Under the pieces are notes generated by a model. It was not told the origin of the DNA, ran no database searches, and worked only from the letters and a program-made list of their open reading frames with translations. Positions 1-6,322 of a stretch of 18,313 nucleotides of DNA are shown here, one piece after another; within the stretch, counting starts at the first letter, position 1, and every line of letters starts with the position of its first letter. Origin of the DNA: Ignavibacteriaceae bacterium (GTDB taxonomy: Bacteria > Bacteroidota > Ignavibacteria > Ignavibacteriales > Ignavibacteriaceae); assembly GCA_025449775.1 (NCBI GenBank), contig JANWIS010000054.1, positions 1 to 18,313 on the forward strand. The letters are read 5' to 3'. Position numbers and translations under genes: made by a program.

Positions 1-243
1 ATGAAATCACTAGTTCAGCAGGAAATGATTAAGCGTGGAATTTTATGGGGAGGATTTCATAACATGAGTTTCTCTCATACTGATAGTGATATTGAATACG
101 CTCTTAAAGCATACAGAGATGTTCTTCCAATACTTAAGAAAGCTGTTGACGAGAAAAATGTTCGTGGTTATTTAAAAGGTGAACCTGTTGAACCGGTATT
201 CAGAAAAATCAGCAACTTCAACACAAAACCAAAAATGAAATAA
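1..243 (+). CDS. Class III aminotransferase (glutamate-1-semialdehyde aminomutase-like), C-terminal part only
   Basis: The first 80 codons read as the end of a fold-type I, class III PLP aminotransferase. The pattern EMIKRGILWGGFHN...SHTDSDI followed by a helix ALKAYRDVLPILKKA is the typical C-terminal small-domain end of glutamate-1-semialdehyde aminomutase-like enzymes. The PLP lysine and cofactor motifs are not present, so the gene begins before the window and the ATG at base 1 is an internal methionine. Its stop codon is followed directly by the ATG of the dehydrogenase gene, so the two are co-transcribed and probably translationally coupled. Given the NeuB-type synthase and KdsC-like phosphatase downstream, it probably adds an amino group to a nonulosonic-acid sugar precursor. 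That role is inferred from context; the substrate cannot be read from this fragment. Confidence 0.75.
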   Translation: MKSLVQQEMIKRGILWGGFHNMSFSHTDSDIEYALKAYRDVLPILKKAVDEKNVRGYLKGEPVEPVFRKISNFNTKPKMK

Positions 244-1068
244 ATGCCTGAAGAAAAAAAAATATCACAATTATTCTCACTCGATGGAAAAGTTGCAATT
301 GTTACAGGTGCAGTTGGTTTAATCGGAAAACAACACTGCATTGCATTGGCTGAAGCTGGTGCAAACGTCGTCGTTTGCGATCTGAATGAATCTGACTGTA
401 AAAAATTTGCTTATTCCCTTCCAAATTCTCCATCAGGTTTTTATGTTGATATAACAAGCAAAGCTTCTGTCCTAAAATTAAAAGAAGAAGTTTTAAAAAA
501 ATATCGAAAGGTTGATATCCTTGTAAACAATGCTGCAATAAATGATAAGTTTGAAGATCCGATCTCTGCACTCGAGGAATCTAAATTTGAAAATTATCCT
601 TTAGAATTGTTCAAACAGTCACTCGATGTGAATGTAACAGGAATGTTTATTTGCTCACAAGTAATCGGTAGCATAATGGCTAAGCAACAAAGCGGAAGCA
701 TAATTAATATTGCATCGACTTACGGAATCGTGGCACCTGATCAATCAATATATAAAGACGAAAATGGTAAACAGATTTTTTACAAATCAGCTGCCTATCC
801 AGTTACAAAAGGAGCCGTGATTTCATTTACAAAGTTTCTTGCCGCATATTGGGGAAATAAAGGTGTAAGAGTCAATACACTTTCACCTGGTGGAGTTAAA
901 GATAAACAGGACGAATTTTTTATTAAGAATTATTCTGCCAGAACTCCGCTTGGACGGATGGCACATCCGGATGATTACAAAGGTGCACTTGTATTTCTTG
1001 CAAGCGATGCATCAGGTTATATGACGGGTGCAAATCTTGTTGTTGATGGAGGTTGGACTGCATGGTAA
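244..1068 (+). CDS. Short-chain dehydrogenase/reductase of a nonulosonic-acid sugar operon
   Basis: A 274-aa classical SDR with a Rossmann fold. The cofactor motif TGAVGLIG is near residue 21. An acidic residue ends strand 2 (VVVCDLNE), which favours NAD(H) over NADP(H). The structural NNAA motif, the catalytic Ser in IINIAS and the catalytic YPVTK (YxxxK) follow in order, then the RVNTLSPGGV substrate-loop region. An insert of about 15 residues (IYKDENGKQIF) between the catalytic Ser and Tyr is longer than in most SDRs. The protein ends with the usual VVDGGWTAW. The start abuts the stop of the aminotransferase gene, and the end overlaps the phosphatase gene by 7 bp. Similar SDRs sit in flagellin-glycan and surface-sugar clusters (PtmA-like). 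A role as sugar oxidoreductase in this pathway is inferred from the neighbours. Confidence 0.88.
   Translation: MPEEKKISQLFSLDGKVAIVTGAVGLIGKQHCIALAEAGANVVVCDLNESDCKKFAYSLPNSPSGFYVDITSKASVLKLKEEVLKKYRKVDILVNNAAINDKFEDPISALEESKFENYPLELFKQSLDVNVTGMFICSQVIGSIMAKQQSGSIINIASTYGIVAPDQSIYKDENGKQIFYKSAAYPVTKGAVISFTKFLAAYWGNKGVRVNTLSPGGVKDKQDEFFIKNYSARTPLGRMAHPDDYKGALVFLASDASGYMTGANLVVDGGWTAW
1048..1052 (+). promoter_or_regulatory. Shine-Dalgarno GGAGG inside the dehydrogenase gene, fixing the phosphatase start
   Basis: GGAGG lies in the last codons of the dehydrogenase gene, 9 nt before the ATG at 1062. This favours ATG 1062 over the in-frame TTG at 1053, which would sit directly on the ribosome binding site. 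Confidence 0.75.
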
Positions 1069-1604
1069 TTGATAATCGTCTTAAAAAAAATAATTTACAC
1101 CTTAAAGACAAATTGCAGAAGATAAAAATTGTTCTTACTGATAACGATGGTGTTCTTACCGATACAGGAGTTTATTATTCCACAAAAGGTGAAGAGTTTA
1201 AAAGGTTTTCTATCAGAGATGGAATGGGAGTTGAACGTTTGCGTAAATATGCTGGGATAGAAACTATAATAATCACTGGAGAAGAATCAGGATCAGTTAG
1301 ATCAAGAGCTGTGAAATTAAAAATAAAAGAATATTATCTCGGTGTTGATAAAAAAGCAGAAATTCTTCCGGAGATAATGAAGAAAAATAATGTTAAACCT
1401 GAGAACATAGCTTTCATCGGAGATGATTCGAATGACGTTGAACTTATGAAACTGATTGGCTTAAAAGTAACTCCGGCAGATGGGATGAGTTTTATAAAGG
1501 AGATGGCAGATTACATTTGTGATAACAGAAGCGGCAATGGAGCTTTCAGAGAATTGGCTGAATTAATTTTGGCATTTCAGTCCGATTCCAAAAAGAGTAA
1601 ATAA
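1062..1604 (+). CDS. KdsC-like HAD phosphatase (sialic-acid/KDN/KDO 8- or 9-phosphate phosphatase family)
   Basis: About 180 aa, the usual length of the cap-less C0 HAD family (KdsC, bacterial KDN-9-phosphate phosphatase). Motif I is TDNDGVLTD, with the nucleophile Asp27 and general acid Asp29 counted from ATG 1062. Motif II is the Thr in IIITGEES, a conserved Lys follows in GVDKKAE, and the Mg-binding motif is GDDSNDVELM. These enzymes are tetramers that remove phosphate from alpha-keto sugar acids. The gene overlaps the dehydrogenase stop by 7 bp and sits 15 bp before the NeuB-type synthase, so the two probably act in sequence: condensation with PEP gives a phosphorylated nonulosonate, then dephosphorylation. 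A KDO role (kdsC proper) is possible, but no other KDO genes are in view. A TTG at 1053 would add three residues. Confidence 0.87.
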   Translation: MVIDNRLKKNNLHLKDKLQKIKIVLTDNDGVLTDTGVYYSTKGEEFKRFSIRDGMGVERLRKYAGIETIIITGEESGSVRSRAVKLKIKEYYLGVDKKAEILPEIMKKNNVKPENIAFIGDDSNDVELMKLIGLKVTPADGMSFIKEMADYICDNRSGNGAFRELAELILAFQSDSKKSK

Positions 1605-1619
1605 ATTCTCACAAGAATT

Positions 1620-2501
1620 ATGGATGCTGTAAGAGAAATAAAAGTTGGAAACAGGATGATTGGTGACGGTCATTCTGTTTTTATTATTGCAGAAATCGGT
1701 ATTAACCATAATGGTTCTCTTGAGATTGCAAAAAAGCTAATTGAGGGTGCAAAAGCTGCTGGTGTTGACGCAGTCAAGTTCCAAAAGAGAACTCCTGAGA
1801 TCTGTGTTCCAAAAGATCAGTGGTATGTCGAACGTGATACTCCGTGGGGAAGAATGAATTATATCGATTACAGGTACAAAGTTGAATTTAGTAGAGAAGA
1901 GTATCAGCTGATAGATAAATACTGCAGTGAAAATAAAATAGTTTGGTTTGCTTCCTGCTGGGATGAAGAAGCCGTTGATTTTATTAATCAATTTGATGTT
2001 CCCATTTTCAAAACTTCATCAGCTTCTTTAACAGATATTAATCTTCTGATGAAACACAAAATGCTCAACAAACCTGTAATTATCTCAACCGGTATGTCAA
2101 CTATGGAGGAGATTCAAAAAGCTGTTGAAGTTTTTGAAAGTAAAAATATTCTTACAGCCCATTCAACTTCTTCTTATCCTTGCCCAAATGAGGAACTTAA
2201 TCTTAATATGATTTCAACATTGAGAAAAAAATATCAGTTCATCCCTGTTGGATATTCCGGACATGAAACCGGTTTGGCTCCAACCTGGGCAGCAGTTGCA
2301 CTCGGTGCTAATTTTGTTGAAAGACATATCACACTCGATCGTGCAATGTGGGGAAGCGATCAGGCTGCATCTGTTGAGATAAATGGATTCAACCGGCTTG
2401 TAAGAAATATACGTGATATTGAAGTCTCGCTGGGAGATGGGATTAAACGTGTTTATAAAAGTGAAATAGGAATTATGCAGAAACTTAGAAGAGTAAAATA
2501 G
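1620..2501 (+). CDS. NeuB-family nonulosonic acid synthase, short form without SAF domain
   Basis: A 293-aa TIM-barrel synthase that condenses PEP with a hexose (ManNAc-like or its phosphate) to give a nine-carbon keto acid. Family motifs seen are AEIGINHNG (residues 24-32), VKFQKR (52-57), IISTGMS (154-160), HSTSSYP (181-187), GYSGHE (211-216) and the metal/substrate block ERHITLDRAMWGSDQAAS (about 234-251). It ends at KSEIGIMQKLRRVK. Standard bacterial NeuB/LegI continue for about 60 residues into an SAF (antifreeze-like) domain whose arginine reaches the partner's active site. That domain is absent here, and the next gene starts 16 bp later, so it is not a frameshift remnant in the following bases. 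Short synthases paired with a HAD phosphatase resemble the 9-phosphate (KDN-9-P type) route, which is why I do not name it neuB. The exact sugar is unknown. Confidence 0.9.
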   Translation: MDAVREIKVGNRMIGDGHSVFIIAEIGINHNGSLEIAKKLIEGAKAAGVDAVKFQKRTPEICVPKDQWYVERDTPWGRMNYIDYRYKVEFSREEYQLIDKYCSENKIVWFASCWDEEAVDFINQFDVPIFKTSSASLTDINLLMKHKMLNKPVIISTGMSTMEEIQKAVEVFESKNILTAHSTSSYPCPNEELNLNMISTLRKKYQFIPVGYSGHETGLAPTWAAVALGANFVERHITLDRAMWGSDQAASVEINGFNRLVRNIRDIEVSLGDGIKRVYKSEIGIMQKLRRVK

Positions 2502-2517
2502 AATCAGGAATATTTTC

Positions 2518-3369
2518 ATGATTAATTTTTTTGAAAATATTGGCAATTGGATTTATACTTACTTTACAGGAATGTCTGATGCAGAATTTATTTCAATGAT
2601 ATTAATTTCCTGTTCAGCAATTTTCTTTATTGTGATAGAAAGAATTTTGCCATACAATAAAAATCAAAAAATACTTCGTGAGGGTTTCTTCGATGATCTT
2701 GCTCTATATACTATTGCTCAGAGCTATGTACTTGGCATTATCATTTTTACATACTTTATTAATACAATAGATTCCTCAACAGGGCTTTCCAGGCTTCAAT
2801 TATTCAGAAATATCCCAATATGGATACAGTTAATCTTCTTCTTAATAACTCACGATCTTTACATTTACTGGATGCATCGCTTGCAGCATAATAATAAATA
2901 TTTATGGAGAATTCACGAAGCACATCATTCACCGAAAAAAGTTGACTGGCTTTCAGGTTCGCGTTCACACGCAATTGAAATTTTAATAAATCAAACTATA
3001 GAATTTCTTCCGATTGTTTTGCTTGGTTCCCCACCTGAAGTTGTAGCTTATAAAGGTGTGATCAGTGCAGTTTGGGGAATGTATATTCATTCGAACTTAG
3101 ATATGCATACTGGCAAGCTTCAAAAGATATTTAATGGTCCTGAAATGCACCGATGGCATCATTCCACAGGAAAAGGAAGGAACAGAAATTTCTCAACAAA
3201 GCTTGCGATATGGGATTGGATTTTTGGAACGGCATATTTTCCTGAATCAAAACCGGATGAATACGGTCTGAAAACTTTTTTCCCGAAAAATTATTTTATG
3301 CAAACTTTATTTGCATTTAGATTGTTCAAAAAATCTCAAAATACTATACAATCAGAAATTGAAACCTGA
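2518..3369 (+). CDS. Integral-membrane fatty acid hydroxylase / sterol desaturase family protein
   Basis: A 283-aa membrane protein with hydrophobic segments around residues 24-42, 62-82, 103-118 and 160-195. The di-iron histidine clusters of the fatty acid hydroxylase superfamily are present in order: HD (112), HRLQH (120-124), HEAHH (133-137), H191/H197 and HRWHH (211-215). Members hydroxylate or desaturate lipids using O2 or act as related non-heme di-iron oxidases. The ATG at 2518 has CAGGA 8 nt upstream. It follows the NeuB-type synthase by 16 bp, so it belongs to the same transcript, although its link to sugar synthesis is unclear. It could modify a lipid carrier or lipid A-like anchor of the glycan, but this is speculation. 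The length is normal and all histidines are intact. Confidence 0.88.
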   Translation: MINFFENIGNWIYTYFTGMSDAEFISMILISCSAIFFIVIERILPYNKNQKILREGFFDDLALYTIAQSYVLGIIIFTYFINTIDSSTGLSRLQLFRNIPIWIQLIFFLITHDLYIYWMHRLQHNNKYLWRIHEAHHSPKKVDWLSGSRSHAIEILINQTIEFLPIVLLGSPPEVVAYKGVISAVWGMYIHSNLDMHTGKLQKIFNGPEMHRWHHSTGKGRNRNFSTKLAIWDWIFGTAYFPESKPDEYGLKTFFPKNYFMQTLFAFRLFKKSQNTIQSEIET

Positions 3370-3383
3370 TTCAGAAATTTTTA

Positions 3384-3434
3384 CTTAATAATTAAATAAT
3401 CATTCCTTAATACTTTATTAACACGTTATTAATA
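3384..3434 (+). promoter_or_regulatory. 11-bp-period TTAAYA repeat array (candidate Pho box) before the phosphoesterase
   Basis: Seven-base units at 3384 (CTTAATA), 3406 (CTTAATA), 3417 (ATTAACA) and 3428 (ATTAATA) fall on an exact 11-bp grid. The unit at 3395 (AATAATC) is degenerate. Direct TTAACA-like repeats every 11 bp are the known form of PhoP/PhoB operators (TT(A/C/T)A(C/T)A in Bacillus, CTGTCAT repeats in E. coli). The last unit overlaps TAATTTTG (3433-3440), which matches the Bacteroidota -7 element TAnnTTTG, though no TTG is seen at the expected -33 spacing. The phosphoesterase starts 33 bp after the array. The function is inferred from period and position; the AT-rich background makes single units weak evidence. 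Confidence 0.55.
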
Positions 3435-3466
3435 ATTTTGAATACTGAATAATTTTCAAGGTTTAT

Positions 3467-4420
3467 TTGTTAATAGCCCACATATCAGACCTTCACATCA
3501 ATAGTTTTTATAACGATTCTCATTTTAAAAGAATAAAATTTCTTCTAAAGTACATATCAGAACAAAATCCCGATCACTTGATTATCACCGGTGACATCAC
3601 TGATAATGCATCATTGGAAGATCTTGAAATGTTCAAAGTTCTGCTGAAAAAATATGGTTATATAAATGGTAAAAAGCTTTCCATTGTCATTGGGAATCAC
3701 GATATTTTTGGTGGTGCACAAAAAGCTGAGGATGTTTTCACATTTCCGGAGAAATGTAAATTGGTTGATTATAATGAACGTGTTGATGAGTTCACAAGTT
3801 GCTTTCGTGAATCTTTTGATAATTGTTTTTTCCTGCCTCAATCTGGTTTCTTTCCTTATGCAAAAAAGATTGATGATATAATTTTTATCGGATTAAATTC
3901 CGTCGCAAAGTATTCCAACCTTTCAAATACTTTCGGATCGAATGGGGAAATAAATGCATTCCAATTTGGACAGACAGCTGAACTTTTAAAATCATTAGAA
4001 AATAAATCTGAGCGGAAAATTATTCTTATCCATCACCACTTTAACAAGCTTAAAAATAATTCTAAAAGTACTTTCGGTAGTATTTGGTCTGGAATCGAAA
4101 AGCAAACTATGAAACTCAGAAACAAAAGAAGATTATTCAAATTATTTAAAGAGTCCAATATTAATTTGGTTCTTCACGGACATGCTCATGAATCAAGGGA
4201 ATATTCCAGGAAGAATATTAAATTTTTAAATGGAGGAGCCACTGTAAAAAATGAAAAACAATCAGTAAAGATTAATTTTCTGGAAACAGGCGAAGGAAAG
4301 ATTAAAATTGATATCCGTAATATTGAACTGCCGAACAAAGTTAAAAAAAATGCAAGTCAAACTCTGAAGAACGAACATATTAAGCTTGTGAACACAAATT
4401 TACTTCAATCTAACGAGTGA
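3467..4420 (+). CDS. Calcineurin-like metallophosphoesterase
   Basis: 317 aa with the complete metallophosphoesterase signature: DxH in ISDLH (D8, H10), GDxxD-type GDITDN (D43), GNHD (76-79), a histidine metal ligand in LIHHH (188-191) and GHAH (238-241). These residues build a two-metal centre that hydrolyses phosphomono- or phosphodiesters. There is no signal peptide or membrane segment, so it is probably cytoplasmic. The start is a TTG (MLIAHISDLH gives the normal family N-terminus) preceded by AAGG with 5 nt spacing; no ATG lies nearby in frame. The C-terminal 50 residues are lysine- and asparagine-rich and unassigned. It is separated from the sugar operon by 97 bp holding a candidate Pho-type repeat array, which suggests phosphate-responsive expression. 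It converges on the small minus-strand ORF with a 20-bp gap and no visible terminator. Confidence 0.88.
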   Translation: MLIAHISDLHINSFYNDSHFKRIKFLLKYISEQNPDHLIITGDITDNASLEDLEMFKVLLKKYGYINGKKLSIVIGNHDIFGGAQKAEDVFTFPEKCKLVDYNERVDEFTSCFRESFDNCFFLPQSGFFPYAKKIDDIIFIGLNSVAKYSNLSNTFGSNGEINAFQFGQTAELLKSLENKSERKIILIHHHFNKLKNNSKSTFGSIWSGIEKQTMKLRNKRRLFKLFKESNINLVLHGHAHESREYSRKNIKFLNGGATVKNEKQSVKINFLETGEGKIKIDIRNIELPNKVKKNASQTLKNEHIKLVNTNLLQSNE

Positions 4421-4440
4421 TATTTTTATAGATGGGCAGT

Positions 4441-4629
4441 TTACTTTTCTAGTATATATGACTGATAGATTAATTCGTATTCCTGTCGCCATTCATTAAC
4501 ATAGATAATATCATCATCTTCTGTTAACTGTAAATCATTTTCTGATTCAGGAAATTCCTCATCTTCCCTCTCATTTAATTTTATCATACTTCGTAAATAA
4601 TTGAAATGGAATATATCTCTAAAGTTCAT
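4441..4629 (-). CDS. Small acidic hypothetical protein (62 aa)
   Basis: A 62-aa ORF with a very acidic middle (EREDEEFPESEND, then TEDDDIIYVNEW) and an aromatic-rich end. I do not recognise it. There is no signal peptide, membrane segment or metal motif. No Shine-Dalgarno precedes the ATG at 4629; a second ATG at codon 15 (MIKLNEREDEE) is an alternative start and also lacks one. Two things argue that it is real. Its composition is unlike an AT-rich shadow frame, and 62 bp upstream lies a three-unit 11-bp repeat array in the same relative orientation as the arrays before the phosphoesterase and the TonB receptor. It stands after the terminator of the large minus-strand operon, so it needs its own promoter. 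Confidence 0.45.
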   Translation of the reverse strand: MNFRDIFHFNYLRSMIKLNEREDEEFPESENDLQLTEDDDIIYVNEWRQEYELIYQSYILEK

Positions 4630-4690
4630 CTGGTTTAAATATTTTTGTAATAAAAAGTAATCAATACAATCGACATAATTATGAAGTAAC

Positions 4691-4719
4691 TGTTAATTAA
4701 ACTTTAATTATTTGTTAAG
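4691..4719 (-). promoter_or_regulatory. Three-unit 11-bp repeat array (candidate Pho box) before the small acidic ORF
   Basis: On the plus strand TGTTAAT (4691), CTTTAAT (4702) and TGTTAAG (4713) are spaced exactly 11 bp. Read in the direction of the ORF they are CTTAACA, ATTAAAG and ATTAACA. This matches the ATTAACA-type units before the phosphoesterase and the receptor in period and orientation. The array lies between the terminator of the big minus-strand operon and the ORF start at 4629. The binding protein is not shown; the PhoB-like regulator at 15541-16254 is the obvious candidate. Confidence 0.45.
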
Positions 4720-4753
4720 ATAAAATAAAGGCGCTGCCGGATGCAACGCCTTT
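4720..4753 (-). terminator. Intrinsic terminator of the large minus-strand operon
   Basis: On the minus strand the transcript reads AAAGGCGUUGC, loop AUCCG, then GCAGCGCCUUU followed by AUUUUAU. The stem is 11 bp with one mismatch. The U-rich tail is on the minus strand only; the plus-strand reading runs into GUCGAAGG and lacks a U-run. It lies 45 bp after the stop of the beta-propeller gene and ends the receptor/T9SS operon. Confidence 0.85.
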
Positions 4754-4787
4754 GTCGAAGGAGAGAGAGCTAGAGAGAGAGAGAGTA
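4751..4787 (-). repeat. CU-rich 3' UTR element, copy 1
   Basis: Between the beta-propeller stop codon and the terminator stem the minus-strand transcript has an alternating CU tract ending in CUCUCCUUCGACAAA. The last 15 bases (4751-4765) are identical to 16418-16432, which lies at the same place, between the stop codon and terminator, of the 545-aa T9SS gene. The hairpins themselves differ, so the shared part is the CU-rich leader, not the terminator. Confidence 0.6.
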
Positions 4788-4798
4788 AATATGAAAAA

Positions 4799-5665
4799 TC
4801 ATTTTAGAGTTCGTTTATATAAACCGCTCACTGTCCCGCAATAGATTACATCATTGTGAATTAAAATGGCTGATGTTCTTAAATCAGTCAGGCCATCATT
4901 AAAAGGAACTAATCCGTTGTTTTCGTATTTCAATATTCCCAGATCTCCGGTTGCTACAAAACCCGATTCAAAATCAGTGGGAGTTAAATAATGTTCAGTC
5001 TGATCGAAGTTTATATACATCCATCCAGCTCCGATATGAAGTGTCTCATCAATCCATTTAATTGTTCTTACAGTAAGGTGTTCATCGTTCAAATAAATTG
5101 TTGAATCAAAACTGCGGCCCGAATCCTTACTTATCCAGATATTACCATCTTCATCCCCTGCTAATATTTTGGAATCGAATACTTCTATAGAGCGAATGTA
5201 TGCTTCGAAGTCATCCTGAAACAGGATACCGGTTTCCGGCTGCCATGTTGTAATTCCATATGATCCTTCTGCATGACCAAAATAAAATATCTTATTATAA
5301 TTTTTGATTGATCTCACTTGAGCTGGATATCCATCCTGAATTATCTCAATTTTCTTCCAGGAGGAATCAAATACCAGCAAACCCTCATTTGTTCCGGCAA
5401 CTAAAATTGTATTATCTGTATCCAGGCAGTAAGCACTTTTACTATTCAGTTTATCTTTGAGACTGAAAATTCCTTCGTTCGCACAAAAAATTACCTCACC
5501 CTTAAATTCAATTATGTCTCTTATGTAATAACTGTTTAATTTTTGCCAGCCGTCATTTCCTTCAAATTTGATTACAATGTTACGGGCATTAATAATAAAT
5601 ACTGAAGCAAGTAAAATGGTGTATAAGACCGGTGAAAAATATTTTTGTAAAATGGATTTATGCAT
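4799..5665 (-). CDS. Secreted beta-propeller-like repeat protein
   Basis: 288 aa with a hydrophobic N-terminal segment (residues 11-27) that is a signal peptide or membrane anchor. The rest is about seven repeats of roughly 40 residues, each with a pattern like VRSIKNYNKIFYFGHAEG or IRSIEVFDSKILAGDEDG, that is, strand-turn-strand followed by a Gly-rich turn. One repeat carries an Asp-box (SKDSGRSF, residues 179-186), typical of BNR/sialidase-type beta-propellers. No catalytic set is visible, so a binding or scaffolding role outside the inner membrane is likelier than an enzyme. There is no T9SS sorting domain. It is the last gene of the minus-strand operon, 32 bp after the SWIM-like gene and followed by a strong terminator. 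No clear ribosome binding site precedes ATG 5665. The function is unknown. Confidence 0.75.
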   Translation of the reverse strand: MHKSILQKYFSPVLYTILLASVFIINARNIVIKFEGNDGWQKLNSYYIRDIIEFKGEVIFCANEGIFSLKDKLNSKSAYCLDTDNTILVAGTNEGLLVFDSSWKKIEIIQDGYPAQVRSIKNYNKIFYFGHAEGSYGITTWQPETGILFQDDFEAYIRSIEVFDSKILAGDEDGNIWISKDSGRSFDSTIYLNDEHLTVRTIKWIDETLHIGAGWMYINFDQTEHYLTPTDFESGFVATGDLGILKYENNGLVPFNDGLTDLRTSAILIHNDVIYCGTVSGLYKRTLK

Positions 5666-5697
5666 TTATCATTTTCGGTAAACATCAATATAGATAA

Positions 5698-6282
5698 TCA
5701 GCTTTTTAAAGATTGAAGGAAATCATTATTTAATTCAGCAATAAGTTTTTCAAGTTCGTTCAATTTATTCTCTTTGTATAAAGGAGATAAACCGTTTCTC
5801 CAATTGTTATTTGTGATTTCAAAAACAAATTTTTCCCACCCGTCTTGATCTCTGAACAAACTAATTATGTTGTGATCTTTATGAAATCCTGTATATAAGA
5901 TATCTTTGTAAAATTTAATTCTTCTAACATCGGTTTGACTGAACCAGAATTGATTATGTAACATGAGTTTACTTAGCTCATCAAGATTATTTTCTGCTTC
6001 GCTGAATAATTTTGTATAGAGATGATTGCAAATCCTCCGGAGATCTCGTCTGGGATATTTCTTTACATTCAATCGATATATTTTACAAGAACAATTCAGA
6101 TAATAAAGATTAACTCTGTTTCGGCCCGCGATAATAGTTTTCTTCGTTAAACCCTCAAGAAATGGTATTTGATAAGAATCGGAAACAATTTCTATCTTCT
6201 CCCTCTTCTGTTCCTTTACATTAAGAGAGATTCGTACCATTTTATTTTTTAGTAATGTAATATTATCAGTCAGAATGTTCAT
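5698..6282 (-). CDS. SWIM zinc-finger-like small protein
   Basis: 194 aa with no signal peptide. Residues 64-87 read C-S-C, 18 residues, then C-N-H, which is the CxCx(n)CxH ligand pattern of SWIM zinc fingers. It is preceded by the strand typical of that fold (NRVNLYYLNCSC) and followed by a helix (HLYTKLF). The YPRRDLRRICNH segment is strongly basic, consistent with nucleic-acid contact. SWIM domains occur in bacterial helicase-associated and DNA- or protein-binding factors. The remaining 100 residues, with a Trp-rich DQDGWEKFVFEITNNNW stretch, are unassigned. It lies between a T9SS-sorted protein and a secreted propeller in one operon, where a cytoplasmic protein is unexpected. An ATG at codon 15 is an alternative start; neither has a clear Shine-Dalgarno. 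Confidence 0.7.
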   Translation of the reverse strand: MNILTDNITLLKNKMVRISLNVKEQKREKIEIVSDSYQIPFLEGLTKKTIIAGRNRVNLYYLNCSCKIYRLNVKKYPRRDLRRICNHLYTKLFSEAENNLDELSKLMLHNQFWFSQTDVRRIKFYKDILYTGFHKDHNIISLFRDQDGWEKFVFEITNNNWRNGLSPLYKENKLNELEKLIAELNNDFLQSLKS

Positions 6283-6322
6283 CCATTATTTTGGAGAATT
6301 AATTATTAAACTTGATAAATTA

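Noticed and set aside
1..243. A complete small protein starting at base 1
   Set aside because: The sequence matches only the end of class III aminotransferases. The ATG at the window edge is coincidental and the catalytic part lies outside.
302..571. Minus-strand open frame inside the dehydrogenase gene
   Set aside because: It lies wholly within a gene with clear SDR motifs in the other strand's frame, and its own translation has no recognisable features. Similar antisense frames inside the other large genes (for example 10408-10662, 8657-8845 and 17249-17506) were dismissed for the same reason.
1053..1061. TTG 1053 as start of the HAD phosphatase
   Set aside because: The GGAGG at 1048-1052 is immediately next to it with no spacer, while ATG 1062 has ideal 9-nt spacing.
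4762..4786. GA/CT dinucleotide run as a plain microsatellite
   Set aside because: The run is joined to a 15-base non-repetitive motif that recurs before another terminator, so slippage alone does not explain it.
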